Notes under the pieces: generated by a model
What the model was told of the DNA's origin: nothing
The model's input: only the letters and a program-made list of their open reading frames with translations
The model's database searches: none
Translations under genes and position numbers: made by a program
Part shown: one piece after another, positions 8,033 to 16,524 of the stretch
How positions within the stretch are numbered: position 1 is the stretch's first letter
Layout: each line of letters starts with the position of its first letter
Assembly: GCA_900764925.1 (NCBI GenBank)
Contig: CAAFPW010000103.1
Coordinates: 1 to 30,410, forward strand
Reading direction: 5' to 3'
From: Fusobacteriaceae bacterium
GTDB lineage: Bacteria; Fusobacteriota; Fusobacteriia; Fusobacteriales; Fusobacteriaceae
Length of the DNA: 30,410 nt

Positions 8033-9124
8033 CTACATGTATATATTGAATAGGAAATCTTCCATAATTCCACTAACTTTTATATTAGCTTTTAAGAATA
8101 CATTAGTTCCTACTGTCATTTGTCTTACTTTCTCATCATCCCAACTTTCAACTTCCTCTTGCCCATATTTAGCATAGTTAGCAAGTCTTTGTTGGTCTAA
8201 GTCAATAAAAGATGTATTTTCAAAATTAGGGTCTAAAATATAATTAATAGCAAGCCCTTTAAAGTAACTATTAATTGCACTTATTAATAACATTTGATTT
8301 TCAGTTAAGTTAGGATATTTCCCTTTATACGATTTATCCCAAGCTGTATAGATATCACAATAAATTAAATCCATTTTTTCAACAGTATTTATATGTGTCA
8401 TTTCTATTGTTACATCTTGCCCTATTGTGCTTAAACTATTTACAGCTCTAGCTACTTTTACTATTCCTTCATCGTTGAATAATACAAACTCTCCATTCCC
8501 AATAGCTGTATCCAACTCTTCAGGTTCAATTACACTTGAGAATTTTCCAAGTTCAAAGGCAATAGCAGACATATTTAATGAAATTCCAGCTAAGAATCCA
8601 AGTAAATATGGAACAGCTTGATTTCCAGTAACTTCTCCTCTTTCATCAGAGAAAGTAACTTTTTCATTAGTAAAGTTTACTACTCCCATATCATCTGGAG
8701 ATGTTAATTTATGCCCTATCATCTTATATCTTTTCTTATCATTTTTTCTTTTAGCTTTTACCCAAGTAGCTAATTCAGTAGCATAAGTACTGTCTGGTGT
8801 TCCTATCCAACAATTTCTTGGAATAACTCCACCAATAACTTTTAATTTATCTGTTATTAACTCCTCTTCTCCTACTTTAAATACATATAATTTTAGAGGA
8901 ATACCTTCTAGTGCATCCTTTACTAATTTAACATTTTCTTCAGTAAATTTAGCTTGTTCCTCGCTTGTAAAATCTTCAATAGTTTTATAATATTTTTTAG
9001 GATCTCCTGGTGTAGTATCATTTAAAATTAATACGGCATCTCCTCTTTCAGCTCTTTTTATAGCTGTAACTCCTAGCCCTTTAAATATAATATCTAATTG
9101 TGGCATAGTATTAGTTGTTGACAT
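8033..9124 (-). CDS. Contractile tail sheath protein (XkdK-like)
   Basis: 363 aa, ATG with a GGAGGG site about 10 nt upstream. N-terminal MPQLDIIFKGLGVTAIKRAERGDAVLIL is the standard sheath opening. The middle has IPRNCWIGTPDSTYATELATWVKAKRKNDKKRYKMIGHK, and the C-terminal domain holds ITDVEKMDLIYCDIYTAWDKSYKGKYPN-type sequence and a final FLKANIKVSGIMEDFLFNIYM strand that links neighbouring sheath subunits. It is shorter than PBSX XkdK (lacking some surface domains) but retains the N- and C-terminal linker strands. A contractile tail means the phage is a myovirus. Confidence 0.92.
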   Translation of the reverse strand: MSTTNTMPQLDIIFKGLGVTAIKRAERGDAVLILNDTTPGDPKKYYKTIEDFTSEEQAKFTEENVKLVKDALEGIPLKLYVFKVGEEELITDKLKVIGGVIPRNCWIGTPDSTYATELATWVKAKRKNDKKRYKMIGHKLTSPDDMGVVNFTNEKVTFSDERGEVTGNQAVPYLLGFLAGISLNMSAIAFELGKFSSVIEPEELDTAIGNGEFVLFNDEGIVKVARAVNSLSTIGQDVTIEMTHINTVEKMDLIYCDIYTAWDKSYKGKYPNLTENQMLLISAINSYFKGLAINYILDPNFENTSFIDLDQQRLANYAKYGQEEVESWDDEKVRQMTVGTNVFLKANIKVSGIMEDFLFNIYM

Positions 9125-9560
9125 ACTCTTCTATCCCTCCTATATATAAATTTTCTATCATTTCTGATGCTTTTTCTGGGTACTCTTCAAATACATATAG
9201 ATCAAAATTAAATAATAAATCTCCATCTGATTCAGTTGAATCAACCTCTAAAACTTCTGTAGCCAATCCATCAAGTAATTCTATTACTGGATTATCAGAG
9301 AACATTTGAATTAACTTTTCTTCCATATCTAAGCGTTCTCCAATATCATCATCATTTTTGGGATGATAAATTATTCTTACATTTAAAGTTGTTTCTCTAA
9401 ACTTTTTCATATAGTCAGATGCTTTTAAATTTTCAAAATATATATGAATAGAACCTCTTCTATATCCTTCTTTAACATCTCTACATTCTATAGGGATGTC
9501 TTTCAATTCTTTTCTTAATCTAGCTACTAATATAGTTAAAATATCTTTTGAACTAATCAT
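9111..9560 (-). CDS. Tail terminator/neck protein (DUF6838/XkdJ-like)
   Basis: The frame could start at TTG 9572, but the ATG at 9558-9560 has a GAGG site 6 nt upstream and avoids extra overlap, giving 149 aa starting MISSKDILTILVARL. Contains an alpha-beta fold with VNVRIIYHPK-like strand, GERLDMEEKLIQMFSD helix and DLLFNFDLYVFEEYPEKASEMIENL at the C-terminus, the typical ending of phage tail terminator-type proteins encoded just before the sheath. The gene overlaps the sheath start by 14 bp. It probably caps the tube and joins it to the neck. Confidence 0.7.
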   Translation of the reverse strand: MISSKDILTILVARLRKELKDIPIECRDVKEGYRRGSIHIYFENLKASDYMKKFRETTLNVRIIYHPKNDDDIGERLDMEEKLIQMFSDNPVIELLDGLATEVLEVDSTESDGDLLFNFDLYVFEEYPEKASEMIENLYIGGIEEYVNN

Positions 9561-9568
9561 TTCATACC

Positions 9569-9973
9569 TCAAAATCCATTTTTTTCAAATAAATCCTCTA
9601 ACATCTTTTGAGAATTTTCTTCAAATTCCTCTGTAAATTCATTAGCTGTATCTCTAAATACAAACTTGCCTTTTACTCTTCCTAATTCTGTTCCATTTTT
9701 CCCTCTTACAATTCTATGCCCCTCTTCAATTAGATGAGCATGTGGAGCAGCTGAATACACTCTACAGGCAAAATCTCCTTTAAATTCATAAGGTTTACCA
9801 TCTTTGATGCTCCTATGATAGTATCCAGAATCTTTCTTTACTCTTTTCTTAGCTACTTCTAAAGTTTTTTTCTTTAAAATTTTAGCTTGTTTTTTTACAA
9901 ATTTTTTAGTTTCTCCATCAGCACTACTAGCTAATTTACCAAGCTCTTTACATACATCATCAAAGTTCCCCAT
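9569..9973 (-). CDS. HK97 gp10-like head-tail joining protein (XkdI-like)
   Basis: 134 aa, ATG with AGGAG. The motif KKRVKKDSGYYHRSIK...YSAAPHAHLIEEGHRIVRG is the hallmark of the HK97 gp10/neck protein family (S/T-G-x-L/Y-x-x-S...Y-A-x-x-x-E-x-G). The N-terminal half is a basic helix. It acts at the head-tail junction. It overlaps the preceding gene by 14 bp in a tight neck cluster. Confidence 0.86.
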   Translation of the reverse strand: MGNFDDVCKELGKLASSADGETKKFVKKQAKILKKKTLEVAKKRVKKDSGYYHRSIKDGKPYEFKGDFACRVYSAAPHAHLIEEGHRIVRGKNGTELGRVKGKFVFRDTANEFTEEFEENSQKMLEDLFEKNGF

Positions 9974-10304
9974 AGTACTCCTTTTTTAAAGTACAATGTA
10001 CTTCAATATAATTATTTTTATTAAAAGCTGGAATAATATGAGATATTTCATATTTAGTTCCTTTATAATAGATAATATCAGCTTGAGTAATGTCAGTTTT
10101 TCTCATAATAATTTTAAATTTTGTATCTGTATATTCAAAATTTTCTGAGGTAGTTATAGAATTAGCTGATAGAGGTATGATATCAGCCCAAACTTTTTTA
10201 TATAGTTTATATTCCCTCTTATCTCCTAAGTTGCCTTCTATTATCTGTTCTCTATGAATTTCAACTCTATTATTTAATCTACTAGCTAATACTTTCTCAT
10301 TCAT
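9960..10304 (-). CDS. Head closure/head-tail adaptor (SPP1 gp16/HK97 gp7-like)
   Basis: 114 aa. The sequence NNRVEIHREQIIEGNLGDKREYKLYKKVWADIIPLS followed by FKIIMRKTDITQADIIYYKGTKYEISHIIPAFNKNNYIEVHC matches head-closure proteins: an RI/RVEI strand, W-A-x-I strand, and R...I...D...I-x-Y-K-G-x-x-Y-x-I barrel. Starts at ATG behind GGGAG and overlaps the connector gene by 8 bp. It seals the portal vertex before tail docking. Confidence 0.85.
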   Translation of the reverse strand: MNEKVLASRLNNRVEIHREQIIEGNLGDKREYKLYKKVWADIIPLSANSITTSENFEYTDTKFKIIMRKTDITQADIIYYKGTKYEISHIIPAFNKNNYIEVHCTLKKEYYGEL

Positions 10305-10581
10305 TTATTACTCCCGCTTTTAATCTGGTATAGATACAACTTAATATATTATTTACTTTAAACTCTGTATCAGTAGAGGCTCTATTCTCATACCTATCAG
10401 CTATGATTATTAACATAGCCATATTATATGTTTCAGAATTTCCTTCTTCATTAAATTTTACTCCAGTTGAATCTTCAATCTCCTCTTTAGAATATTCCAT
10501 GAAGAGATTGATGAGAGTATCATCTTCATCAGAATCAACTCTCAAATATTCTTTTATATCCTCTAAAGTTAATACTCTCAT
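10297..10581 (-). CDS. Head-tail connector (HK97 gp6/phi-YqbG-like)
   Basis: 94 aa, ATG with GGAG. Begins MRVLTLEDIKEYLRVDSDEDDTLINLFMEYSKEEIEDSTGV, the exact architecture of gp6-like connectors (LxxxKxxLRxDxxxDDxxLxxxxxxAxxxIExxTG). The rest is helical with MLIIIADRYENRAS. It forms a ring beneath the portal. Follows the capsid gene, as in HK97-like gene order. Confidence 0.9.
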   Translation of the reverse strand: MRVLTLEDIKEYLRVDSDEDDTLINLFMEYSKEEIEDSTGVKFNEEGNSETYNMAMLIIIADRYENRASTDTEFKVNNILSCIYTRLKAGVINE

Positions 10582-10589
10582 AATTCTCC

Positions 10590-11837
10590 TTATTGTTTTT
10601 TATTAGTTTTTTCCTCTTGATTTGTTGTTTCAGATAGAGTTTGAGTATTTTCTGTATCCTCTTCTATATATTCAACTTCTTTAATTTTTAACATTTCTAA
10701 TGATGCTGTATCAAGTTGTAAAAATACAATAGCTTTTTCATCAAATTTTTGAGCATCCATTCTTAATGTTCCTCTTACTTTTGTTGTATTAGTTTCAAAA
10801 GCTCCAGCTCCAATATCTGTAGATTTAATAGCTAACAATTCTCTATCAAATAAAGTTACAGCTTTTTTAAAATTTCCTATAATGATAGGAGCTTTTGTAG
10901 TATCATTAGCTAATACTTTATCTGGATATACCTTTACTACTCTTCCTTTTAATAATTTTTGAGTAGGTTTAGTAGGGTCTGGTTGTAATAAATAATTTCC
11001 ATCTGTATCTTTCATTTTATCCAATTCATTAAAACCAGTTTGATTAGTAACTACAATAGCATTAGCTGAAATAGCTGGGTCTAATGTTACATTAATAGCT
11101 GTTTTTATATCATCAATACTAGTCATTGCTGTCTTATTAAAGGTATTAATAACATCAACTATTACTTTATTTTCAGTAGCTACTTTTTTCTTAGCAAACC
11201 ATTTATTTACATGTTGTAATAAATTTCCTTTATTATCTTTTAATAAATTATTAGGAATTGGTAGTATACCACCATAAGTTTTGCAAGAATAGGCTATTGC
11301 TTTATATTGTCCATTTTCAATATCTGAAAGCTTTGAACCTTCTGTAACCTCAGCAAAAGGTGTGTATTCTCCTTCAACTTCTATAACTCTTGTTCCTGTA
11401 AGAGTAGACACAGGTTCTACATGTACTATATCTCTAAGAGAGCTATATTCTCTAGCTAGTTCTATTACTTGTGTTTCTTGGTCTTTAGGAATTAATAATC
11501 CTCCATCAGCATCTGTTGTTGATGAAAGAGCTGCTTGTATTGTAATTTTTTCATCTATTGAAACATTCCCTTTTAAAAAGCTAACAAAAGCATTTTCGTA
11601 AGCTTGCGAATCTATTCCATTAGACAATACACCTTTATTTTCTAAGACACTCCCATTTAAATTTTCTTTTATTTCTTCTTCTTCTTTTAAAGCTAATTTT
11701 AATTTTGCTTCTAAAGTATCAATATTTAAAGTTGCTGCATTGATTTCCTCTATTGTTGATGTTCCACTAGCTACTATTTTTCTTGCATTTTCTTTAGCTA
11801 CTCTCAATTCTTCTTTTATTAAATCTGATCTTTTCAT
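10590..11837 (-). CDS. HK97-fold major capsid protein with N-terminal delta domain
   Basis: 415 aa, ATG with GGAGG. Residues 1-~65 are a charged coiled coil, the scaffolding delta domain. The mature shell domain likely begins near ALSSTTDADGGLLIPKDQETQVIELAREYSSLRDIV, the standard HK97 capsid start with DGGxLIP. It continues with FAEVTEGSKLSDIENGQYKAIAYSCKTYGGILPIPNNLLKD (the E-loop and P-domain region) and YLLQPDPTKPTQKLLKGRVVKVYPD. The C-terminus after residue 385 is an acidic extension (EVEYIEEDTENTQ...). The neighbouring protease should remove the delta domain. Confidence 0.94.
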   Translation of the reverse strand: MKRSDLIKEELRVAKENARKIVASGTSTIEEINAATLNIDTLEAKLKLALKEEEEIKENLNGSVLENKGVLSNGIDSQAYENAFVSFLKGNVSIDEKITIQAALSSTTDADGGLLIPKDQETQVIELAREYSSLRDIVHVEPVSTLTGTRVIEVEGEYTPFAEVTEGSKLSDIENGQYKAIAYSCKTYGGILPIPNNLLKDNKGNLLQHVNKWFAKKKVATENKVIVDVINTFNKTAMTSIDDIKTAINVTLDPAISANAIVVTNQTGFNELDKMKDTDGNYLLQPDPTKPTQKLLKGRVVKVYPDKVLANDTTKAPIIIGNFKKAVTLFDRELLAIKSTDIGAGAFETNTTKVRGTLRMDAQKFDEKAIVFLQLDTASLEMLKIKEVEYIEEDTENTQTLSETTNQEEKTNKKQ

Positions 11838-11841
11838 TTAA

Positions 11842-12528
11842 TCAATCCTCCATTTTTAATCTTAATTTTAATTTTGCTTTTTCTAATTTGATTCTTTCTT
11901 CCTCTTCTTTATTTTGAATTTCTTCAACTTTATTTAACTTTGCTTTAAATACTCCTGGTGTCTTGTCATTGATATTTAATCCATCAAGGCAAGCAGCAGC
12001 TTTATTATCTCCATCTGCTATTATTTTGAAAAAGCTTTGAGCCTCTTTTCCTGTTAGCCAAGTTTCATTATCCATCAATTCAAGTATTTTTTCACTAGTA
12101 ACCCCTTCTAATGCTTTTTCATAATAAATATCAGCCATATTCAAATCAGTTTTTTCTAACATAGCAATAATATCTAATAAATCATTTTTATTCCCCGCTG
12201 TACATATCCAAGAACGGTGTATCATAAGATAAGCATTTTTAGGAATATGAATTTCATCTCCAGCCATTGCTATTATTGAAGCTATGCTAGCAGCTATCCC
12301 ATCTACATATACAGTCTTTTTACCTTCATGTCTTTTTAACATATGATAAATAGCTAGCCCAGCAAAAACATTACCCCCAGATGAATTAATAAAGATATCT
12401 AAATCTTTATTTTTTACACTATCTAGTAATTCTTTTACTTCATTAGGAGTTATTTCTGTTTCATCCCATTTATCAGAGCTAATTTCTCCATAAATTATAA
12501 GTTTTGCTTTATCTCCTTGAGCTTTCAT
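11842..12528 (-). CDS. ClpP-like prohead protease
   Basis: At least 228 aa. Ser catalytic motif in VDGIAASIASIIAMAG (Ser ~81 of this start) and His in MIHRSW (~104), with FINSSGGNVFAGLAIYHML before them, match ClpP/S14 phage proteases. It trims capsid delta domains. The ATG at 12526-12528 has only GAG directly abutting it. The frame stays open upstream, and an ATA at 12574-12576 lies 8 nt after a near-perfect AAGGAGG inside the portal gene, so the true product may be about 16 residues longer with a non-standard start. The upstream residues (GYFEMKAQGDKAKL) look like genuine family N-terminus. Confidence 0.9.
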   Translation of the reverse strand: MKAQGDKAKLIIYGEISSDKWDETEITPNEVKELLDSVKNKDLDIFINSSGGNVFAGLAIYHMLKRHEGKKTVYVDGIAASIASIIAMAGDEIHIPKNAYLMIHRSWICTAGNKNDLLDIIAMLEKTDLNMADIYYEKALEGVTSEKILELMDNETWLTGKEAQSFFKIIADGDNKAAACLDGLNINDKTPGVFKAKLNKVEEIQNKEEEERIKLEKAKLKLRLKMED

Positions 12529-12553
12529 CTCAAAATATCCAGTATTTTTACCA

Positions 12554-13834
12554 TTATTCTGTAATTGTATCTTTATTTTCCTCTCCTCCCTTCATATATT
12601 GTTCTCCAGCTTTATCTATGCTGATGGCATTTCCATTTCCTACTAATTTATCCCCTCCCTCTACATATGGTAAGTTAAGTGCTTCACGAACTTCATTAGG
12701 TGTCATAATGAAGTTTTGAACATAGTTTGAATATACATTAGCTTTAGTTTGGTTATCCATTTTAAATAAAATATCTTCATTTATAACTAATCTTTGTCCT
12801 TTTTCTAAATCTCTTGGATGAAGTAGTTTGTAACTCAATTCCTGTTCATAGATTAAAAACAAAGGCTGTAATGTGTTTATATAAAAATCTAACTGTTGAG
12901 TTTCACTATTGCTATATGAACTTTTGGTATAATCATTAATAACATTAGGTTTTATACCAAAAGCAGCAGCTATTTGTAGAGCTGTATTCTTATTATTTTC
13001 AAAGAATTGAGAATCAGCTAGTTTCATTTCTAATAATTGAGCTTGATATCCCATAGGTAATGGAATAAAAGCTCCACTCTCTTTAGCTTTAGCAAAATTT
13101 GCTATCTTATCTACCATATTTTTAGCTTTAGAATCATTTAGTTCTCCTGTATAATGAACTACTACTTTAGTTCCTAATGTAGAGCTAGAATAAATTCTCT
13201 TTAAAAAATTCAAAGCTGACTTTTGAGTATTGAGTTGAGTTTTTAAAATATCACGAACTGCTGTCCCAGATAGTCCATCCCAACTCATATGAGTTTTGAA
13301 ATGGAGTATTTCATCTTTTAAGAATGAATATTTTTTCCCACTTCTACTATCATTCCATACATACCAAATACTATCTTTTAATCCAAAATATCCTTCATTA
13401 TCAATCCATATCTCTACTTCATCACTAGGTAATTGCCATAGATTTTTTATTTTCACACCATTTCTTTCAATATAGACATAGGAGTTTCCATAATGATTTC
13501 TATTTAATTCTACTGTTTGCCAAAATGTTATAGCACTCATGTAGGGATTAGGTCTTATGTTTAATAACAAATCTAATTCATTATCAAATATAGTTTCTTT
13601 TCCTTTTTTCTTTGTAACCTCTCTTTTCTCCCATTGCATTTTTCCAAGACTTTCTGAAAGATGCTTTAAGCAAATAAAATATATAGTTTCAGATATATCT
13701 TGTTGAACCTCTACATCATTGTTATTAAAAGTTGATAAAATATCAAAGAGAGAATTAGAGCCTTGATTGATAGCCGTTCCACTATTTTCAGTTTTAGTGA
13801 GCTTAGCTAATATCTTTTTTATAATCTCAACCAC
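12554..13834 (-). CDS. Portal protein (HK97 family)
   Basis: 426 aa from the GTG at 13832-13834. HK97-type portal features: SETIYFICLKHLSESLGKMQW near 45, LLLNIRPNPYMSAITFWQTVELNRNHYGNSYVYIERNG near 90-130, then LWQLPSDEVEIW, LKDEILHFKTHMSWDGLSGTAVRDILKTQL near 165-200, and MTPNEVREALNLPYVEGGDKLV at the C-terminus. The dodecamer forms the DNA gate. The GTG lies inside the AGGAGGTGG ribosome binding site, so initiation more likely occurs at a following codon: an ATT is 5 nt and an ATA 8 nt past that site (13820-13822). No ATG is available there. Confidence 0.92.
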   Translation of the reverse strand: MVEIIKKILAKLTKTENSGTAINQGSNSLFDILSTFNNNDVEVQQDISETIYFICLKHLSESLGKMQWEKREVTKKKGKETIFDNELDLLLNIRPNPYMSAITFWQTVELNRNHYGNSYVYIERNGVKIKNLWQLPSDEVEIWIDNEGYFGLKDSIWYVWNDSRSGKKYSFLKDEILHFKTHMSWDGLSGTAVRDILKTQLNTQKSALNFLKRIYSSSTLGTKVVVHYTGELNDSKAKNMVDKIANFAKAKESGAFIPLPMGYQAQLLEMKLADSQFFENNKNTALQIAAAFGIKPNVINDYTKSSYSNSETQQLDFYINTLQPLFLIYEQELSYKLLHPRDLEKGQRLVINEDILFKMDNQTKANVYSNYVQNFIMTPNEVREALNLPYVEGGDKLVGNGNAISIDKAGEQYMKGGEENKDTITE

Positions 13835-13837
13835 CTC

Positions 13838-15535
13838 CTATTCATAGATGCTTTCTATTAAATCTGAATATTTATTATAATCAAATACAAATTCATAGTA
13901 TTGAGCCAGTTTAAATGCTGCTAATAGAGAGTCAACTGGGTCAATTCTCTTTCTAGTAGCATCTTTATCAATTTTGATTAAACCATTACTTTGTCTTACT
14001 ACTGCATTTTTCATAGCAAAATTTAATACAGGATTAGGAAGATAAATAATATTACCTTCATATACCTGTTCTCTAAATCCAGCTGTACTTTCATTTAAGG
14101 ATTTATGTGATTGATATACTTCTACACATTTATATCCTTGATTAGATAAATCCATCATAAGCTTTGATGAATTTGCTGGGTCAAAACAGAGAGTATCTAT
14201 ATTTAATTGATTCTCGGTACAAAACTTAGTTACATATTCCCATACTGCTCCTTGGTCTACTACTTGAGAATTAGTTATGGTAATATAACCTTGTTTAGCC
14301 CAACTAAGATATGGCATTTTATCCACTATTTCTCTTTCTCTAAGTTTTTCAACATTCGGTACAAAAGAGTGACTAAATGTAATATATTTTGTAGTTCCGT
14401 TTTCATCTTTAATTGGAATGATAAATCCTACTGAAGTTAAGTCAAGTTTAGCTGACATATCAAAACCTACAAATACATCTTTATTATCTAGTTCAAAAGG
14501 TAATTTTTTTACTTCACAAGCTTTCCACCTAGATATATCCATATACCCATTTTCAGTAGCTTGTACCCATATGTTTAGGCACTTAGTCATAAATGCTATC
14601 ATCTTTTCAGGAATCATTTTAGCTACTTCATAATCAGATGCTAACTTATTTATTCCCTCTTGATAATAAGCTCTAATAGGATTAGCTTTTCTCCAAGTTT
14701 CTAAACTTCCTTTATCATCTCCCTCATCAGCTTCACATATATCTACAAAGTACTCATCATTTTCTAAATCTACATCTGGATTAAGTAAATCAGAGCAATA
14801 AGTATATTCTTGAGTAAAACATGGAGCATTTAAGTCCATTCCAGCTGTGGTAATGATAAAAAGTAAAGGCTCTTTTGATGCTGCCCCCAATCCTAAGTCA
14901 TAAAACTCTGTTGTAGGATGTTGATGGTACTCATCTAATATGAGAACTGCTGGGTTAGTTCCATCTCCATTCTTTCCATCTTGTTTACTGAGAGGATTTA
15001 GAAAGGAATTAGACTTGATATGAATGATTTTATCTCTTATTATTTTGAATTTTGGAGCTAGAACACTCCCTCTTAACATATTTTGAGCCTCTACAAAGAG
15101 TAATTTTGACTGGTCTTTTTTAGTTGCTGCACAATAGGTTTCTAAAGTTTCTTGATTTTTAGTAGCCATAACTGAAATCTCATAGAGAACTGAGCCAGCT
15201 TGCATTTGTGTTTTAGCATTTTTTCTAGCTACTTCAACAAAAGCTTTTCTAAATCTTCTTTTCCCTTCTTGAGTTTTCCATCCATACACTTGACAAAGTA
15301 TGAATTTTTGCCAAGAGGTTAAAATAATAGGCTGCCCAGCTAACTCTCCTTTAGAGTGCCTCAAATAAGTAAACCATTTTACTATTTTTTCAGCTTCTAA
15401 CTCATTCCAAATATATTTACCATTTTCAATGTCCTTTAAAAATCTCATACAAGCCCATTTATGCTTTTTACCACTTACTATTTCTCCAGAGATACATTTA
15501 TTAGAATAGTCTATGAGTTCTTCTAAGATAGTCAT
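13838..15535 (-). CDS. Terminase large subunit (Terminase_1/HK97-type)
   Basis: 565 aa. ATPase domain: Walker A-like VARKNAKT near residues 102-109, Walker B LILDEYH near 198-204 and coupling motif TTAGMDLNAPC. Nuclease domain: aspartates in VFVGFDMSAKLDLTS (~352), DTLCFDPANSS (~440) and RIDPVDSLLAAFK (~545). The length is standard. It overlaps the small terminase by 4 bp and abuts portal. It packages DNA and cuts the concatemer together with the HNH protein upstream. Confidence 0.94.
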   Translation of the reverse strand: MTILEELIDYSNKCISGEIVSGKKHKWACMRFLKDIENGKYIWNELEAEKIVKWFTYLRHSKGELAGQPIILTSWQKFILCQVYGWKTQEGKRRFRKAFVEVARKNAKTQMQAGSVLYEISVMATKNQETLETYCAATKKDQSKLLFVEAQNMLRGSVLAPKFKIIRDKIIHIKSNSFLNPLSKQDGKNGDGTNPAVLILDEYHQHPTTEFYDLGLGAASKEPLLFIITTAGMDLNAPCFTQEYTYCSDLLNPDVDLENDEYFVDICEADEGDDKGSLETWRKANPIRAYYQEGINKLASDYEVAKMIPEKMIAFMTKCLNIWVQATENGYMDISRWKACEVKKLPFELDNKDVFVGFDMSAKLDLTSVGFIIPIKDENGTTKYITFSHSFVPNVEKLREREIVDKMPYLSWAKQGYITITNSQVVDQGAVWEYVTKFCTENQLNIDTLCFDPANSSKLMMDLSNQGYKCVEVYQSHKSLNESTAGFREQVYEGNIIYLPNPVLNFAMKNAVVRQSNGLIKIDKDATRKRIDPVDSLLAAFKLAQYYEFVFDYNKYSDLIESIYE

Positions 15536-15990
15536 ATATCTCCAAACTCTTCATTAGTCTGATTTGATTCAATCTTAATATCTCCAGTTATTAGTTTAAG
15601 CTTCCCATCTAGTGTTAAACCTAATAGACTTGCATATTTTTTAATCTCATCTGAATATCTCAATTCAAGCTGTACCAAGTTATTTAGTTCTTTTCCTATC
15701 CTGAATTTAGTTCCTACTTGTTTAACTATCTCACTATACCTAGCTACTGCATTACAGTAAGCTCCTAAGTTGTTATAATCTAAATTGTTGAATATAGGAG
15801 TTGCTTCTAACTCTTTTACTAGCCTTTTCCATTCAGCTATTGCAACATCATTTACTAACCACTCTGGATGGTGCTTTAGCTGTTCTCTTCCTACAAAGGT
15901 TTTTGCTTTTTCTTCCTCAAGCTCTTTTATTTGTCTTTCTACAACAGTAAGATGCTTGGTAGTATCTCTTAATGATTTTCTAGCTCCCAT
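15532..15990 (-). CDS. Terminase small subunit (P27 family)
   Basis: An ATG at 16008 has no ribosome binding site; the ATG at 15988-15990 has AGGTGG 4 nt upstream, giving 152 aa starting MGARKSLRDTTKHLTVVERQIKELEEEK. The helical region HPEWLVNDVAIAEWKRLVKELEATPIFNNLDYNNLGAYCNAVARY matches P27/Terminase_4 small subunits, with a C-terminal GLTLDGKLKLITGD-like tail. Binds the packaging site and recruits the large subunit. P27-type terminases commonly pair with an HNH nuclease, present here. Confidence 0.88.
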   Translation of the reverse strand: MGARKSLRDTTKHLTVVERQIKELEEEKAKTFVGREQLKHHPEWLVNDVAIAEWKRLVKELEATPIFNNLDYNNLGAYCNAVARYSEIVKQVGTKFRIGKELNNLVQLELRYSDEIKKYASLLGLTLDGKLKLITGDIKIESNQTNEEFGDI

Positions 15991-16024
15991 GTTTCCACCT
16001 GCTTTCATAATTTTTTATAAAAAT

Positions 16025-16101
16025 TTTCTATTGGGAATTTCGTGAAAAGAAAGGGGAAGATGCGGTCTTTGACCTCTCTCCTAAAACTTTTTTATATCCC
16101 C
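16025..16101 (-). other. Candidate cos/packaging region between HNH and small terminase genes
   Basis: A non-coding stretch lying exactly where HNH-bearing phages keep their packaging site. It is unusually GC-rich for this window and contains a palindrome, GGTC-TTT-GACC at 16064-16074, plus G/C runs (GGGGGA at the HNH side). No gene fits. No direct evidence of cutting; read as a candidate only. Confidence 0.3.
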
Positions 16102-16524
16102 CTACCCTTCTAGGAATTGAGTAGTATATAGTTTTAAATATTCTTTTAACTCTGCTTGTACCTGTTTGATATCTTCATCTCTATATCTTTTATGTATCTC
16201 TCTATGTGCTATTTCACTTACAGGAATGAGATTAGATAATTCGTAAACTTGCGATTCATCCTCATCTATTTCTATTATGTGATGTACTAGTGTAGCTGGA
16301 ATAGCTTTAGCATATTTACATAATGTATAAACACAAATATTATCAAACTTATTCATACATTCTTTCCTTAACTTTTCCCAATGTGATGAGTTGTAGAATG
16401 ACTTATTTTTCCTAAAATATTTATCATACAACTTATTATCTTCTTTCCTTGAGTTACATCCATTTGGACATTTTTGTCCTACTGGATGTAAAGTTCTACA
16501 TCTAGGACAAAATTTCATTATCAT
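16102..16524 (-). CDS. HNH endonuclease, packaging-associated
   Basis: 140 aa, starting at an ATG that overlaps the previous stop (ATGA) with GGAG 8 nt upstream. N-terminal CPRC...CPNGC zinc knuckle at residues 6-23, then HNH core: LVHHIIEIDEDESQVYELSNLIPVSEIAHREIH with H81-H82, N98 and H107/H111, closing with HKRYRDEDIKQVQAEL. HNH proteins upstream of terminase genes are working parts of packaging machines in cos phages and are needed for specific cutting. Supports a cohesive-end packaging mode. Confidence 0.93.
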   Translation of the reverse strand: MIMKFCPRCRTLHPVGQKCPNGCNSRKEDNKLYDKYFRKNKSFYNSSHWEKLRKECMNKFDNICVYTLCKYAKAIPATLVHHIIEIDEDESQVYELSNLIPVSEIAHREIHKRYRDEDIKQVQAELKEYLKLYTTQFLEG

